Below are positions 26,500 through 41,340 of a stretch of 64,000 bases of DNA, piece by piece. The stretch is taken from contig JAZGUH010001235.1 of assembly GCA_037893225.1 (NCBI GenBank), positions 496,001 to 560,000 of the forward strand. The letters are read 5' to 3'. Under the pieces are notes generated by a model that was given only the letters and a program-made list of their open reading frames with translations, was not told the DNA's origin and searched no databases. The stretch's first letter is position 1, and each line of letters begins with the position of its first letter. This DNA is from Hippasteria phrygiana (Eukaryota; Echinodermata; Asteroidea; Valvatida; Goniasteridae). The position numbers and the translations under genes were made by a program.

Positions 26500-29400
26500 A
26501 TTTCATGCAATTATGAATGAGTAAAGCAAGTCCATACCCCATGGAATTTGACATGCATGGAGCAATAAATAGACGGTAACATGTACACAGATGTTGGCCG
26601 GAAAGAAAATAAACATTGCGAGGTTTGAATTTTCTCCACAAGTTTTAACTCTAAGAAGCCGCCGATAATTGCAGCATGTAGCGCCAGATCTAAGCTATCC
26701 ATACATGTCAAAATTACTGAATTTGGTTGATATTTCATGCAATTATGAATGAGTAAAGCAAGTCCATACCCCAGGGATTTTGACAGGCATGGAGCAATAA
26801 ATAGGAGGTAATCTGCACACAGATGTTGGCCGGAAAGAAAATAAACATTGCGAGGTTTGAATTTTCTCCACAAGTTTTAACTCTAAGAAGCCGCCGATAA
26901 TTGCAACATGTAGCGCCAGATCTAAGCTACCCATACATGTCAAAAGTACTGAATTTGGTTGATATTTCATGCAATTATGAATGAGTAAAGCAAGTCCATA
27001 CCCCAGGGAATTTGACATGCATGGAGCAATAAATAGGAGGTAATCTGCACACAGATGGTGGCCAGGAAGAAAATAAACATTGCGAGGTTTGAATTTTCTC
27101 CACAATTGTTAACTCTAAGAAGCCGCCGATAATTGCAACATGTAGCGCCAGATCTAAGCTATCCATACATGTCAAAATTACTGAATTTGGTTGATATTTC
27201 ATGCAATTATGAATGAGTAAAGCAAGTCATATCCTAGGGAATTTGACAGGCATGGAGCAATAAATAGAATGTAATATGCACACAGATGTTGGCCGGAAAG
27301 AAAATAAACATTGCGAGGTTTGAATTTTCTCCACAAGTTTTAACTCTAAGAAGCCGCCGATAATTGCAGCATGTAGCGCCAGATCTAAGCTATCCATACA
27401 TGTCAAAATTACTGAATTTGGTTGATATTTCATGCAATTATGAATGAGTAAAGCAAGTCCATACCCCAGGGATTTTGACAGGCATGGAGCAATAAATAGG
27501 AGGTAATCTGCACACAGATGGTGGCCAGGAAGAAAATATACATTGCGAGGTTTGAATTTTCTCCACAAGTGTTAACTCTAAGAAGCCGCCGATAATTGCA
27601 ACATGTAGCGCCAGATCTAAGCTATCCATACATGTCAAAATTACTGAATTTGGTTGATATTTCATGCAATTATGAATGAGTAAAGCAAGTCCATACCCCA
27701 GGGAATTTGACAGGCATAGAGCAATAAATAGACCCTAACATGTACACAGATGTTGGCCGGAAAGAAAATAAACATTGCGAGGTTTGAATTTTCTCCACAA
27801 GTTTTAACTCTAAGAAGCCGCCGATAATTGCAACATGTAACGCCAGATCTAAGCTATCCATACATGTCAAAATTACTGAATTTGGTTGATATTTCATGCA
27901 ATTATGAATGAGTAAAGCAAGTCATACCCCAGGGAATTTGACACGCATGGGGCAATAAATAGAAGGTAATATGCACACAGATGTTGGCCGGAAAGAAAAT
28001 AAACATTGCGAGGTTTGAATTTTCTCAACAAGTTTTAACTCTAAGAAGCCGCCGATAATTGCAACATGTAGCGCCAGATCTAAGCTATCCATACATGTCA
28101 AAATTACTGAATTTGGTTGATATTTCATGCAATTATGAATGAGTAAAGCAAGTCCATACCCCAGGGAATTTGACAGACATGGAGCAATAAATAAAAGGTA
28201 ATCTGAACACAGATGGTGGCCGGGAAGAAAATAAACATTGCGAGGTTTGAATTTTCTCCACAAGTGTTAACTCTAAGAAGCCGCCGATAATTGCAACATG
28301 TAGCGCCAGATCTAAGCTATCCATACATGTCAAAATTACTGAATGTGGTTGATATTTCATGCAATTATGAATGAGTAAAGCAAGTCCATACCCCATGGAA
28401 TTTGACATGCATGGAGCAATAAATAGACGGTAACATGTACACAGATGTTGGCCGGAAAGAAAATAAACATTGCGAGGTTTGAATTTTCTCCACAAGTTTT
28501 AACTCTAAGAAGCCGCCGATAATTGCAACATGTAGCGCCAGATCTAAGCTATCCATACATGTCAAAATTACTGAATTTGGTTGATATTTCATGCAATTAT
28601 GAATGAGTAAAGCAAGTCCATACCCCAGGGAATTTGACATGCATAGAGCAATAAATAGACCCTAACATGTACACAGATGTTGGCCGGAAAGAAAATAAAC
28701 ATTGCGAGGTTTGAATTTTCTCCACAAGTTTTAACTCTAAGAAGCCGCCGATAATTGCAACATGTAACGCCAGATCTAAGCTATCCATACATGTCAAAAT
28801 TACTGAATTTGGTTGATATTTCATGCAATTATGAATGAGTAAAGCAAGTCATACCCCAGGGAATTTGACACGCATGGGGCAATAAATAGAAGGTAATATG
28901 CACACAGATGTTGGCCGGAAAGAAAATAAACATTGCGAGGTTTGAATTTTCTCAACAAGTTTTAACTCTAAGAAGCCGCCGATAATTGCAACATGTAGCG
29001 CCAGATCTAAGCTATCCATACATGTCAAAATTACTGAATTTGGTTGATATTTCATGCAATTATGAATGAGTAAAGCAAGTCCATACCCCAGGGAATTTGA
29101 CAGACATGGAGCAATAAATAAAAGGTAATCTGAACACAGATGGTGGCCGGGAAGAAAATAAACATTGCGAGGTTTGAATTTTCTCCACAAGTGTTAACTC
29201 TAAGAAGCCGCCGATAATTGCAACATGTAGCGCCAGATCTAAGCTATCCATACATGTCAAAATTACTGAATGTGGTTGATATTTCATGCAATTATGAATG
29301 AGTAAAGCAAGTCCATACCCCATGGAATTTGACATGCATGGAGCAATAAATAGACGGTAACATGTACACAGATGTTGGCCGGAAAGAAAATAAACATTGC

Positions 29401-32400
29401 GAGGTTTGAATTTTCTCCACAAGTTTTAACTCTAAGAAGCCGCCGATAATTGCAACATGTAGCGCCAGATCTAAGCTATCCATACATGTCAAAATTACTG
29501 AATTTGGTTGATATTTCATGCAATTATGAATGAGTAAAGCAAGTCCATACCCCAGGGAATTTGACATGCATAGAGCAATAAATAGACCCTAACATGTACA
29601 CAGATGTTGGCCGGAAAGAAAATAAACATTGCGAGGTTTGAATTTTCTCCACAAGTTTTAACTCTAAGAAGCCGCCGATAATTGCAACATGTAACGCCAG
29701 ATCTAAGCTATCCATACATGTCAAAATTACTGAATTTGGTTGATATTTCATGCAATTATGAATGAGTAAAGCAAGTCATACCCCAGGGAATTTGACAGGC
29801 ATGGGGCAATAAATAGAAGGTAATATGCACACAGATGTTGGCCGGAAAGAAAATAAACATTGCGAGGTTTGAATTTTCTCAACAAGTTTTAACTCTAAGA
29901 AGCCGCCGATAATTGCAACATGTAGCGCCAGATCTAAGCTATCCATACATGTCAAAATTACTGAATTTGGTTGATATTTCATGCAATTATGAATGAGTAA
30001 AGCAAGTCCATACCCCAGGGAATTTGACAGACATGGAGCAATAAATAAAAGGTAATCTGAACACAGATGGTGGCCGGGAAGAAAATAAACATTGCGAGGT
30101 TTGAATTTTCTCCACAAGTGTTAACTCTAAGAAGCCGCCGATAATTGCAACATGTAGCGCCAGATCTAAGCTATCCATACATGTCAAAATTACTGAATGT
30201 GGTTGATATTTCATGCAATTATGAATGAGTAAAGCAAGTCCATACCCCATGGAATTTGACATGCATGGAGCAATAAATAGACGGTAACATGTACACAGAT
30301 GTTGGCCGGAAAGAAAATAAACATTGCGAGGTTTGAATTTTCTCCACAAGTTTTAACTCTAAGAAGCCGCCGATAATTGCAACATGTAGCGCCAGATCTA
30401 AGCTATCCATACATGTCAAAATTACTGAATTTGGTTGATATTTCATGCAATTATGAATGAGTAAAGCAAGTCCATACCCCAGGGAATTTGACATGCATAG
30501 AGCAATAAATAGACCCTAACATGTACACAGATGTTGGCCGGAAAGAAAATAAACATTGCGAGGTTTGAATTTTCTCCACAAGTTTTAACTCTAAGAAGCC
30601 GCCGATAATTGCAACATGTAACGCCAGATCTAAGCTATCCATACATGTCAAAATTACTGAATTTGGTTGATATTTCATGCAATTATGAATGAGTAAAGCA
30701 AGTCATACCCCAGGGAATTTGACAGGCATGGGGCAATAAATAGAAGGTAATATGCACACAGATGTTGGCCGGAAAGAAAATAAACATTGCGAGGTTTGAA
30801 TTTTCTCAACAAGTTTTAACTCTAAGAAGCCGCCGATAATTGCAACATGTAGCGCCAGATCTAAGCTATCCATACATGTCAAAAGTACTGAATTTGGTTG
30901 ATATTTCATGCAATTATGAATGAGTAAAGCAAGTCCATACCCCAGGGAATTTGACAGGCATGGAGCAATAAATAAAAGGTAATCTGCACACAGATGGTGG
31001 CCGGGAAGAAAATAAACATTGCGAGGTTTGAATTTTCTCCACAAGTGTTAAATCTAAGAAGCCGCCGATAATTGCAACATGTAGCGCCAGATCTAAGCTA
31101 TCCATACATGTCAAAATTACTGAATTTGGTTGATATTTCATGCAATTATGAATGAGTAAAGCAAGTCCATACCCCAGGGAATTTGACAGACATGGAGCAA
31201 TAAATAAAAGGTAATCTGAACACAGATGGTGGCCGGGAAGAAAATAAACATTGCGAGGTTTGAATTTTCTCCACAAGTGTTAACTCTAAGAAGCCGCCGA
31301 TAATTGCAACATGTAGCGCCAGATCTAAGCTATCCATACATGTCAAAATTACTGAATTTGGTTGATATTTCATGCAATTATGAATGAGTAAAGCAAGTCC
31401 ATACCCCATGGAATTTGACATGCATGGAGCAATAAATAGACGGTAATATGCACACAGATGTTGGCCGGAAAGAAAATAAACATTGCGAGGTTTGAATTTT
31501 CTCCACAAGTTTTAACTCTAAGAAGCCGCCGATAATTGCAACATGTAGCGCCAGATCTAAGCTATCCATACATGTCAAAAGTACTGAATTTGGTTGATAT
31601 TTCATGCAATTATGAATGAGTAAAGCAAGTCCATACCCCAGGGAATTTGACATGCATGGAGCAATAAATAGGAGGTAATCTGCACACAGATGGTGGCCAG
31701 GAAGAAAATAAACATTGCGAGGTTTGAATTTTCTCCACAAGTGTTAACTCTAAGAAGCCGCCGATAATTGCAACATGTAGCGCCAGATCTAAGCTATCCA
31801 TACATGTCAACATTACTGAATTTGGTTGATATTTCATGCAATTATGAATGAGTAAAGCAAGTCCATACCCCAGGGAATTTGACAGACATGGAGCAATAAA
31901 TAAAAGGTAATCTGCACACAGATGGTGGCCAGGAAGAAAATATACATTGCGAGGTTTGAATTTTCTCCACAAGTGTTAACTCTAAGAAGCCGCCGATAAT
32001 TGCAACATGTAGCGCCAGATCTAAGCTATCCATACATGTCAAAATTACTGAATTTGGTTGATATTTCATGCAATTATGAATGAGTAAAGCAAGTCCATAC
32101 CCCAGGGAATTTGACAGGCATAGAGCAATAAATAGACCCTAACATGTACACAGATGTTGGCCGGAAAGAAAATAAACATTGCGAGGTTTGAATTTTCTCC
32201 ACAAGTTTTAACTCTAAGAAGCCGCCGATAATTGCAACATGTAACGCCAGATCTAAGCTATCCATACATGTCAAAATTACTGAATTTGGTTGATATTTCA
32301 TGCAATTATGAATGAGTAAAGCAAGTCATACCCCAGGGAATTTGACACGCATGGGGCAATAAATAGAAGGTAATATGCACACAGATGTTGGCCGGAAAGA

Positions 32401-35400
32401 AAATAAACATTGCGAGGTTTGAATTTTCTCAACAAGTTTTAACTCTAAGAAGCCGCCGATAATTGCAACATGTAGCGCCAGATCTAAGCTATCCATACAT
32501 GTCAAAAGTACTGAATTTGGTTGATATTTCATGCAATTATGAATGAGTAAAGCAAGTCCATACCCCATGGAATTCGACATGCATGGAGCAATAAATAGAC
32601 GGTAACATGTACACAGATGTTGGCCGGAAAGAAAATAAACATTGCGAGGTTTGAATTTTCTCCACAAGTTTTAACTCTAAGAAGCCGCCGATAATTGCAG
32701 CATGTAGCGCCAGATCTAAGCTATCCATACATGTCAAAATTACTGAATTTGGTTGATATTTCATGCAATTATGAATGAGTAAAGCAAGTCCATACCCCAG
32801 GGATTTTGACAGGCATGGAGCAATAAATAGGAGGTAATCTGCACACAGATGTTGGCCGGAAAGAAAATAAACATTGCGAGGTTTGAATTTTCTCCACAAG
32901 TTTTAACTCTAAGAAGCCGCCGATAATTGCAACATGTAGCGCCAGATCTAAGCTACCCATACATGTCAAAAGTACTGAATTTGGTTGATATTTCATGCAA
33001 TTATGAATGAGTAAAGCAAGTCCATACCCCAGGGAATTTGACATGCATGGAGCAATAAATAGGAGGTAATCTGCACACAGATGGTGGCCAGGAAGAAAAT
33101 AAACATTGCGAGGTTTGAATTTTCTCCACAAGTGTTAACTCTAAGAAGCCGCCGATAATTGCAACATGTAGCGCCAGATCTAAGCTATCCATACATGTCA
33201 AAATTACTGAATTTGGTTGATATTTCATGCAATTATGAATGAGTAAAGCAAGTCATACCCTAGGGAATTTGACAGGCATGGAGCAATAAATAGAATGTAA
33301 TATGCACACAGATGTTGGCCGGAAAGAAAATAAACATTGCGAGGTTTGAATTTTCTCCACAAGTTTTAACTCTAAGAAGCCGCCGATAATTGCAGCATGT
33401 AGCGCCAGATCTAAGCTATCCATACATGTCAAAATTACTGAATTTGGTTGATATTTCATGCAATTATGAATGAGTAAAGCAAGTCCATACCCCAGGGATT
33501 TTGACAGGCATGGAGCAATAAATAGGAGGTAATCTGCACACAGATGGTGGCCAGGAAGAAAATATACATTGCGAGGTTTGAATTTTCTCCACAAGTGTTA
33601 ACTCTAAGAAGCCGCCGATAATTGCAACATGTAGCGCCAGATCTAAGCTATCCATACATGTCAAAATTACTGAATTTGGTTGATATTTCATGCAATTATG
33701 AATGAGTAAAGCAAGTCCATACCCCAGGGAATTTGACAGGCATAGAGCAATAAATAGACCCTAACATGTACACAGATGTTGGCCGGAAAGAAAATAAACA
33801 TTGCGAGGTTTGAATTTTCTCCACAAGTTTTAACTCTAAGAAGCCGCCGATAATTGCAACATGTAACGCCAGATCTAAGCTATCCATACATGTCAAAATT
33901 ACTGAATTTGGTTGATATTTCATGCAATTATGAATGAGTAAAGCAAGTCATACCCCAGGGAATTTGACACGCATGGGGCAATAAATAGAAGGTAATATGC
34001 ACACAGATGTTGGCCGGAAAGAAAATAAACATTGCGAGGTTTGAATTTTCTCAACAAGTTTTAACTCTAAGAAGCCGCCGATAATTGCAACATGTAGCGC
34101 CAGATCTAAGCTATCCATACATGTCAAAATTACTGAATTTGGTTGATATTTCATGCAATTATGAATGAGTAAAGCAAGTCCATACCCCAGGGAATTTGAC
34201 AGACATGGAGCAATAAATAAAAGGTAATCTGAACACAGATGGTGGCCGGGAAGAAAATAAACATTGCGAGGTTTGAATTTTCTCCACAAGTGTTAACTCT
34301 ACGAAGCCGCCGATAATTGCAACATGTAGCGCCAGATCTAAGCTATCCATACATGTCAAAATTACTGAATGTGGTTGATATTTCATGCAATTATGAATGA
34401 GTAAAGCAAGTCCATACCCCATGGAATTTGACATGCATGGAGCAATAAATAGACGGTAACATGTACACAGATGTTGGCCGGAAAGAAAATAAACATTGCG
34501 AGGTTTGAATTTTCTCCACAAGTTTTAACTCTAAGAAGCCGCCGATAATTGCAACATGTAGCGCCAGATCTAAGCTATCCATACATGTCAAAATTACTGA
34601 ATTTGGTTGATATTTCATGCAATTATGAATGAGTAAAGCAAGTCCATACCCCAGGGAATTTGACATGCATAGAGAATAAATAGACCCTAACATGTACACA
34701 GATGTTGGCCGGAAAGAAAATAAACATTGCGAGGTTTGAATTTTCTCCACAAGTTTTAACTCTAAGAAGCCGCCGATAATTGCAACATGTAACGCCAGAT
34801 CTAAGCTATCCATACATGTCAAAATTACTGAATTTGGTTGATATTTCATGCAATTATGAATGAGTAAAGCAAGTCATACCCCAGGGAATTTGACACGCAT
34901 GGGGCAATAAATAGAAGGTAATATGCACACAGATGTTGGCCGGAAAGAAAATAAACATTGCGAGGTTTGAATTTTCTCAACAAGTTTTAACTCTAAGAAG
35001 CCGCCGATAATTGCAACATGTAGCGCCAGATCTAAGCTATCCATACATGTCAAAATTACTGAATTTGGTTGATATTTCATGCAATTATGAATGAGTAAAG
35101 CAAGTCCATACCCCAGGGAATTTGACAGACATGGAGCAATAAATAAAAGGTAATCTGAACACAGATGGTGGCCGGGAAGAAAATAAACATTGCGAGGTTT
35201 GAATTTTCTCCACAAGTGTTAACTCTAAGAAGCCGCCGATAATTGCAACATGTAGCGCCAGATCTAAGCTATCCATACATGTCAAAATTACTGAATGTGG
35301 TTGATATTTCATGCAATTATGAATGAGTAAAGCAAGTCCATACCCCATGGAATTTGACATGCATGGAGCAATAAATAGACGGTAACATGTACACAGATGT

Positions 35401-37620
35401 TGGCCGGAAAGAAAATAAACATTGCGAGGTTTGAATTTTCTCCACAAGTTTTAACTCTAAGAAGCCGCCGATAATTGCAACATGTAGCGCCAGATCTAAG
35501 CTATCCATACATGTCAAAATTACTGAATTTGGTTGATATTTCATGCAATTATGAATGAGTAAAGCAAGTCCATACCCCAGGGAATTTGACATGCATAGAG
35601 CAATAAATAGACCCTAACATGTACACAGATGTTGGCCGGAAAGAAAATAAACATTGCGAGGTTTGAATTTTCTCCACAAGTTTTAACTCTAAGAAGCCGC
35701 CGATAATTGCAACATGTAACGCCAGATCTAAGCTATCCATACATGTCAAAATTACTGAATTTGGTTGATATTTCATGCAATTATGAATGAGTAAAGCAAG
35801 TCATACCCCAGGGAATTTGACAGGCATGGGGCAATAAATAGAAGGTAATATGCACACAGATGTTGGCCGGAAAGAAAATAAACATTGCGAGGTTTGAATT
35901 TTCTCAACAAGTTTTAACTCTAAGAAGCCGCCGATAATTGCAACATGTAGCGCCAGATCTAAGCTATCCATACATGTCAAAAGTACTGAATTTGGTTGAT
36001 ATTTCATGCAATTATGAATGAGTAAAGCAAGTCCATACCCCAGGGAATTTGACAGGCATGGAGCAATAAATAAAAGGTAATCTGCACACAGATGGTGGCC
36101 GGGAAGAAAATAAACATTGCGAGGTTTGAATTTTCTCCACAAGTGTTAACTCTAAGAAGCCGCCGATAATTGCAACATGTAGCGCCAGATCTAAGCTATC
36201 CATACATGTCAAAATTACTGAATTTGGTTGATATTTCATGCAATTATGAATGAGTAAAGCAAGTCCATACCCCAGGGAATTTGACAGACATGGAGCAATA
36301 AATAAAAGGTAATCTGAACACAGATGGTGGCCGGGAAGAAAATAAACATTGCGAGGTTTGCATTTTCTCCACAAGTGTTAACTCTAAGAAGCCGCCGATA
36401 ATTGCAACATGTAGCGCCAGATCTAAGCTATCCATACATGTCAAAATTACTCAATTTGGTTGATATTTCATGCAATTATGAATGAGTAAAGCAAGTCCAT
36501 ACCCCATGGAATTTGACATGCATGGAGCAATAAATAGACGGTAATATGCACACAGATGTTGGCCGGAAAGAAAATAAACATTGCGAGGTTTGAATTTTCT
36601 CCACAAGTTTTAACTCTAAGAAGCCGCCGATAATTGCAACATGTAGCGCCAGATCTAAGCTATCCATACATGTCAAAAGTACTGAATTTGGTTGATATTT
36701 CATGCAATTATGAATGAGTAAAGCAAGTCCATACCCCAGGGAATTTGACATGCATGGAGCAATAAATAGGAGGTAATCTGCACACAGATGGTGGCCAGGA
36801 AGAAAATAAACATTGCGAGGTTTGAATTTTCTCCACAAGTGTTAACTCTAAGAAGCCGCCGATAATTGCAACATGTAGCGCCAGATCTAAGCTATCCATA
36901 CATGTCAACATTACTGAATTTGGTTGATATTTCATGCAATTATGAATGAGTAAAGCAAGTCCATACCCCAGGGAATTTGACAGACATGGAGCAATAAATA
37001 AAAGGTAATCTGCACACAGATGGTGGCCAGGAAGAAAATATACATTGCGAGGTTTGAATTTTCTCCACAAGTGTTAACTCTAAGAAGCCGCCGATAATTG
37101 CAACATGTAGCGCCAGATCTAAGCTATCCATACATGTCAAAATTACTGAATTTGGTTGATATTTCATGCAATTATGAATGAGTAAAGCAAGTCCATACCC
37201 CAGGGAATTTGACAGGCATAGAGCAATAAATAGACCCTAACATGTACACAGATGTTGGCCGGAAAGAAAATAAACATTGCGAGGTTTGAATTTTCTCCAC
37301 AAGTTTTAACTCTAAGAAGCCGCCGATAATTGCAACATGTAACGCCAGATCTAAGCTATCCATACATGTCAAAATTACTGAATTTGGTTGATATTTCATG
37401 CAATTATGAATGAGTAAAGCAAGTCATACCCCAGGGAATTTGACACGCATGGGGCAATAAATAGAAGGTAATATGCACACAGATGTTGGCCGGAAAGAAA
37501 ATAAACATTGCGAGGTTTGAATTTTCTCAACAAGTTTTAACTCTAAGAAGCCGCCGATAATTGCAACATGTAGCGCCAGATCTAAGCTATCCATACATGT
37601 CAAAAGTACTGAATTTGGTT
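26500..37620. repeat. 6.0-kb tandem segmental duplication (26.5-32.5 kb and 32.5-37.6 kb)
   Basis: The unit order from about 26.5 to 32.5 kb is repeated from about 32.5 to 37.6 kb. The offset is 6,026 bp up to the 927-bp ladder (26,743/32,769; 27,922/33,948) and 5,098 bp after it (30,703/35,801; 32,326/37,424). The drop of 928 equals one 927-bp block plus a private 1-bp deletion near 34,674 (catagagaataaa for catagagcaataaa). The rare variant gctacccatac is shared by both copies and by a third related place near 18,120. Boundaries are good to about one unit. Confidence 0.85.
27922..30702. repeat. 927-bp (four-unit) higher-order repeat, three tandem copies
   Basis: Three consecutive 927-bp blocks start at 27,922, 28,849 and 29,776. 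Each holds one 231-bp and three 232-bp units in the same order: ccccaggg(231), gacagacatgg, catggaatttgacatgc, gacatgcatagagc with aatagaccc. The first two start with gacacgcatgggg, the third with gacaggcatgggg; I see no other difference by eye. The same four-unit block occurs twice at 33,948-35,800. Confidence 0.9.
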
Positions 37621-39479
37621 GATATTTCATGCAATTATGAATGAGTAAAGCAAGTCCATACCCCAGGGAATTTGACAGGCATGGAGCAATAAATAAAAGG
37701 TAATCTGCACACAGATGGTGGCCGGGAAGAAAATAAACATTGCGAGGTTTGAATTTTCTCCACAAGTGTTAACTCTAAGAAGCCGCCGATAATTGCAACA
37801 TGTAGCGCCAGATCTAAGCTATCCATACATGTCAAAATTACTGAATTTGGTTGATATTTCATGCAATTATGAATGAGTAAAGCAAGTCCATACCCCAGGG
37901 AATTTGACAGACATGGAGCAATAAATAAAAGGTAATCTGAACACAGATGGTGGCCGGGAAGAAAATAAACATTGCGAGGTTTGAATTTTCTCCACAAGTG
38001 TTAACTCTAAGAAGCCGACGATAATTGCAACATGTAGCGCCAGATCTAAGCTATCCATACATGTCAAAATTACTGAATTTGGTTGATATTTCATGCAATT
38101 ATGAATGAGTAAAGCAAGTCATACCCCAGGGAATTTGACAGGCATGGGGCAATAAATAAAAGGTAATCTGCACACAGATGGTGGCCGGGAAGAAAATAAA
38201 CATTGCGAGGTTTGAATTTTCTCCACAAGTGTTAACTCTAAGAAGCCGCCGATAATTGCAACATGTAGCGCCAGATCTAAGCTATCCATACATGTCAAAA
38301 TTACTGAATTTGGTTGATATTTCATGCAATTATGAATGAGTAAAGCAAGTCCATACCCCAGGGAATTTGACAGACATGGAGCAATAAATAAAAGGTAATC
38401 TGAACACAGATGGTGGCCGGGAAGAAAATAAACATTGCGAGGTTTGAATTTTCTCCACAAGTGTTAACTCTAAGAAGCCGCCGATAATTGCAACATGTAG
38501 CGCCAGATCTAAGCTATCCATACATGTCAAAATTACTGAATTTGGTTGATATTTCATGCAATTATGAATGAGTAAAGCAAGTCATACCCCAGGGAATTTG
38601 ACAGGCATGGGGCAATAAATAGAAGGTAATATGCACACAGATGTTGGCCGGAAAGAAAATAAACATTGCGAGGTTTGAATTTTCTCCACAAGTTTTAACT
38701 CTAAGAAGCCGCCGATAATTGCAACATGTAGCGCCAGATCTAAGCTATCCATACATGTCAACATTACTGAATTTGGTTGATATTTCATGCAATTATGAAT
38801 GAGTAAAGCAAGTCCATACCCCAGGGAATTTGACAGACATGGAGCAATAAATAAAAGGTAATCTGAACACAGATGGTGGCCGGGAAGAAAATAAACATTG
38901 CGAGGTTTGAATTTTCTCCACAAGTGTTAACTCTAAGAAGCCGCCGATAATTGCAACATGTAGCGCCAGATCTAAGCTATCCATACATGTCAAAATTACT
39001 GAATGTGGTTGATATTTCATGCAATTATGAATGAGTAAAGCAAGTCCATACCCCATGGAATTTGACATGCATGGAGCAATAAATAGACGGTAACATGTAC
39101 ACAGATGTTGGCCGGAAAGAAAATAAACATTGCGAGGTTTGAATTTTCTCCACAAGTTTTAACTCTAAGAAGCCGCCGATAATTGCAACATGTAGCGCCA
39201 GATCTAAGCTATCCATACATGTCAAAAGTACTGAATTTGGTTGATATTTCATGCAATTATGAATGAGTAAAGCAAGTCCATACCCCAGGGAATTTGACAG
39301 GCATGGAGCAATAAATAAAAGGTAATCTGCACACAGATGTTGGCCGGAAAGAAAATAAACATTGCGAGGTTTGAATTTTCTCCACAAGTTTTAACTCTAA
39401 GAAGCCGCCGATAATTGCAACATGTAGCGCCAGATCTAAGCTATCCATACATGTCAAAATTACTGAATTTGGTTGATAT

Positions 39480-41340
39480 TTCATGCAATTATGAATGAGT
39501 AAAGCAAGTCCATACCCCAGGGATTTTGACAGGCATGGAGCAATAAATAGGAGGTAATCTGCACACAGATGGTGGCCAGGAAGAAAATAAACATTGCGAG
39601 GTTTGAATTTTCTCCACAAGTGTTAACTCTAAGAAGCCGCCGATAATTGCAACATGTAGCGCCAGATCTAAGCTATCCATACATGTCAACATTACTGAAT
39701 TTGGTTGATATTTCATGCAATTATGAATGAGTAAAGCAAGTCCATACCACATGGAATTTGACATGCATGGAGCAATAAATAGACGGTAACATGTACACAG
39801 ATGTTTGCCGGAAAGAAAATAAACATTGCGAGGTTTGAATTTTCTCCACAAGTTTTAACTCTAAGAAGCCGCCGATAATTGCAACATGTAGCGCCAGATC
39901 TAAGCTATCCATACATGTCAAAATTACTGAATTTGGTTGATATTTCATGCAATTATGAATGAGTAAAGCAAGTCCATACCCCAGGGATTTTGACAGGCAT
40001 GGAGCAATAAATAAAAGGTAATCTGCACACAGATGGTGGCCGGAAAGAAAATAAACATTGCGAGGTTTGAATTTTCTCCACAAGTGTTAACTCTAAGAAG
40101 CCGCCGATAATTGCAACATGTAGCGCCAGATCTAAGCTATCCATACATGTCAAAATTACTGAATTTGGTTGATATTTCATGCAATTATGAATGAGTAAAG
40201 CAAGTCATACCCTAGGGAATTTGACAGGCATGGAGCAATAAATAGAATGTAATATGCACACAGATGTTGGCCGGAAAGAAAATAAACATTGCGAGGTTTG
40301 AATTTTCTCCACAAGTTTTAACTCTAAGAAGCCGCCGATAATTGCAGCATGTAGCGCCAGATCTAAGCTATCCATACATGTCAAAATTACTGAATTTGGT
40401 TGATATTTCATGCAATTATGAATGAGTAAAGCAAGTCCATACCCCAGGGATTTTGACAGGCATGGAGCAATAAATAGGAGGTAATCTGCACACAGATGGT
40501 GGCCAGGAAGAAAATAAACATTGCGAGGTTTGAATTTTCTCCACAAGTGTTAACTCTAAGAAGCCGCCGATAATTGCAACATGTAGCGCCAGATCTAAGC
40601 TATCCATACATGTCAACATTACTGAATTTGGTTGATATTTCATGCAATTATGAATGAGTAAAGCAAGTCCATACCACATGGAATTTGACATGCATGGAGC
40701 AATAAATAGACGGTAACATGTACACAGATGTTTGCCGGAAAGAAAATAAACATTGCGAGGTTTGAATTTTCTCCACAAGTTTTAACTCTAAGAAGCCGCC
40801 GATAATTGCAACATGTAGCGCCAGATCTAAGCTATCCATACATGTCAAAATTACTGAATTTGGTTGATATTTCATGCAATTATGAATGAGTAAAGCAAGT
40901 CCATACCCCAGGGATTTTGACAGGCATGGAGCAATAAATAAAAGGTAATCTGCACACAGATGGTGGCCGGAAAGAAAATAAACATTGCGAGGTTTGAATT
41001 TTCTCCACAAGTGTTAACTCTAAGAAGCCGCCGATAATTGCAACATGTAGCGCCAGATCTAAGCTATCCATACATGTCAAAATTACTGAATTTGGTTGAT
41101 ATTTCATGCAATTATGAATGAGTAAAGCAAGTCATACCCTAGGGAATTTGACAGGCATGGAGCAATAAATAGAATGTAATATGCACACAGATGTTGGCCG
41201 GAAAGAAAATAAACATTGCGAGGTTTGAATTTTCTCCACAAGTTTTAACTCTAAGAAGCCGCCGATAATTGCAGCATGTAGCGCCAGATCTAAGCTATCC
41301 ATACATGTCAAAATTACTGAATGTGGTTGATATTTCATGC
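39480..41340. repeat. 927-bp tandem duplication with private variants
   Basis: The rare variants cataccacatgg (39,744 and 40,671) and gatgtttgccgg occur together exactly twice, 927 bp apart, with the same flanking unit order (39,489/40,416; 39,721/40,648; 39,953/40,880; 40,205/41,132). This marks a recent four-unit duplication. Confidence 0.9.
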
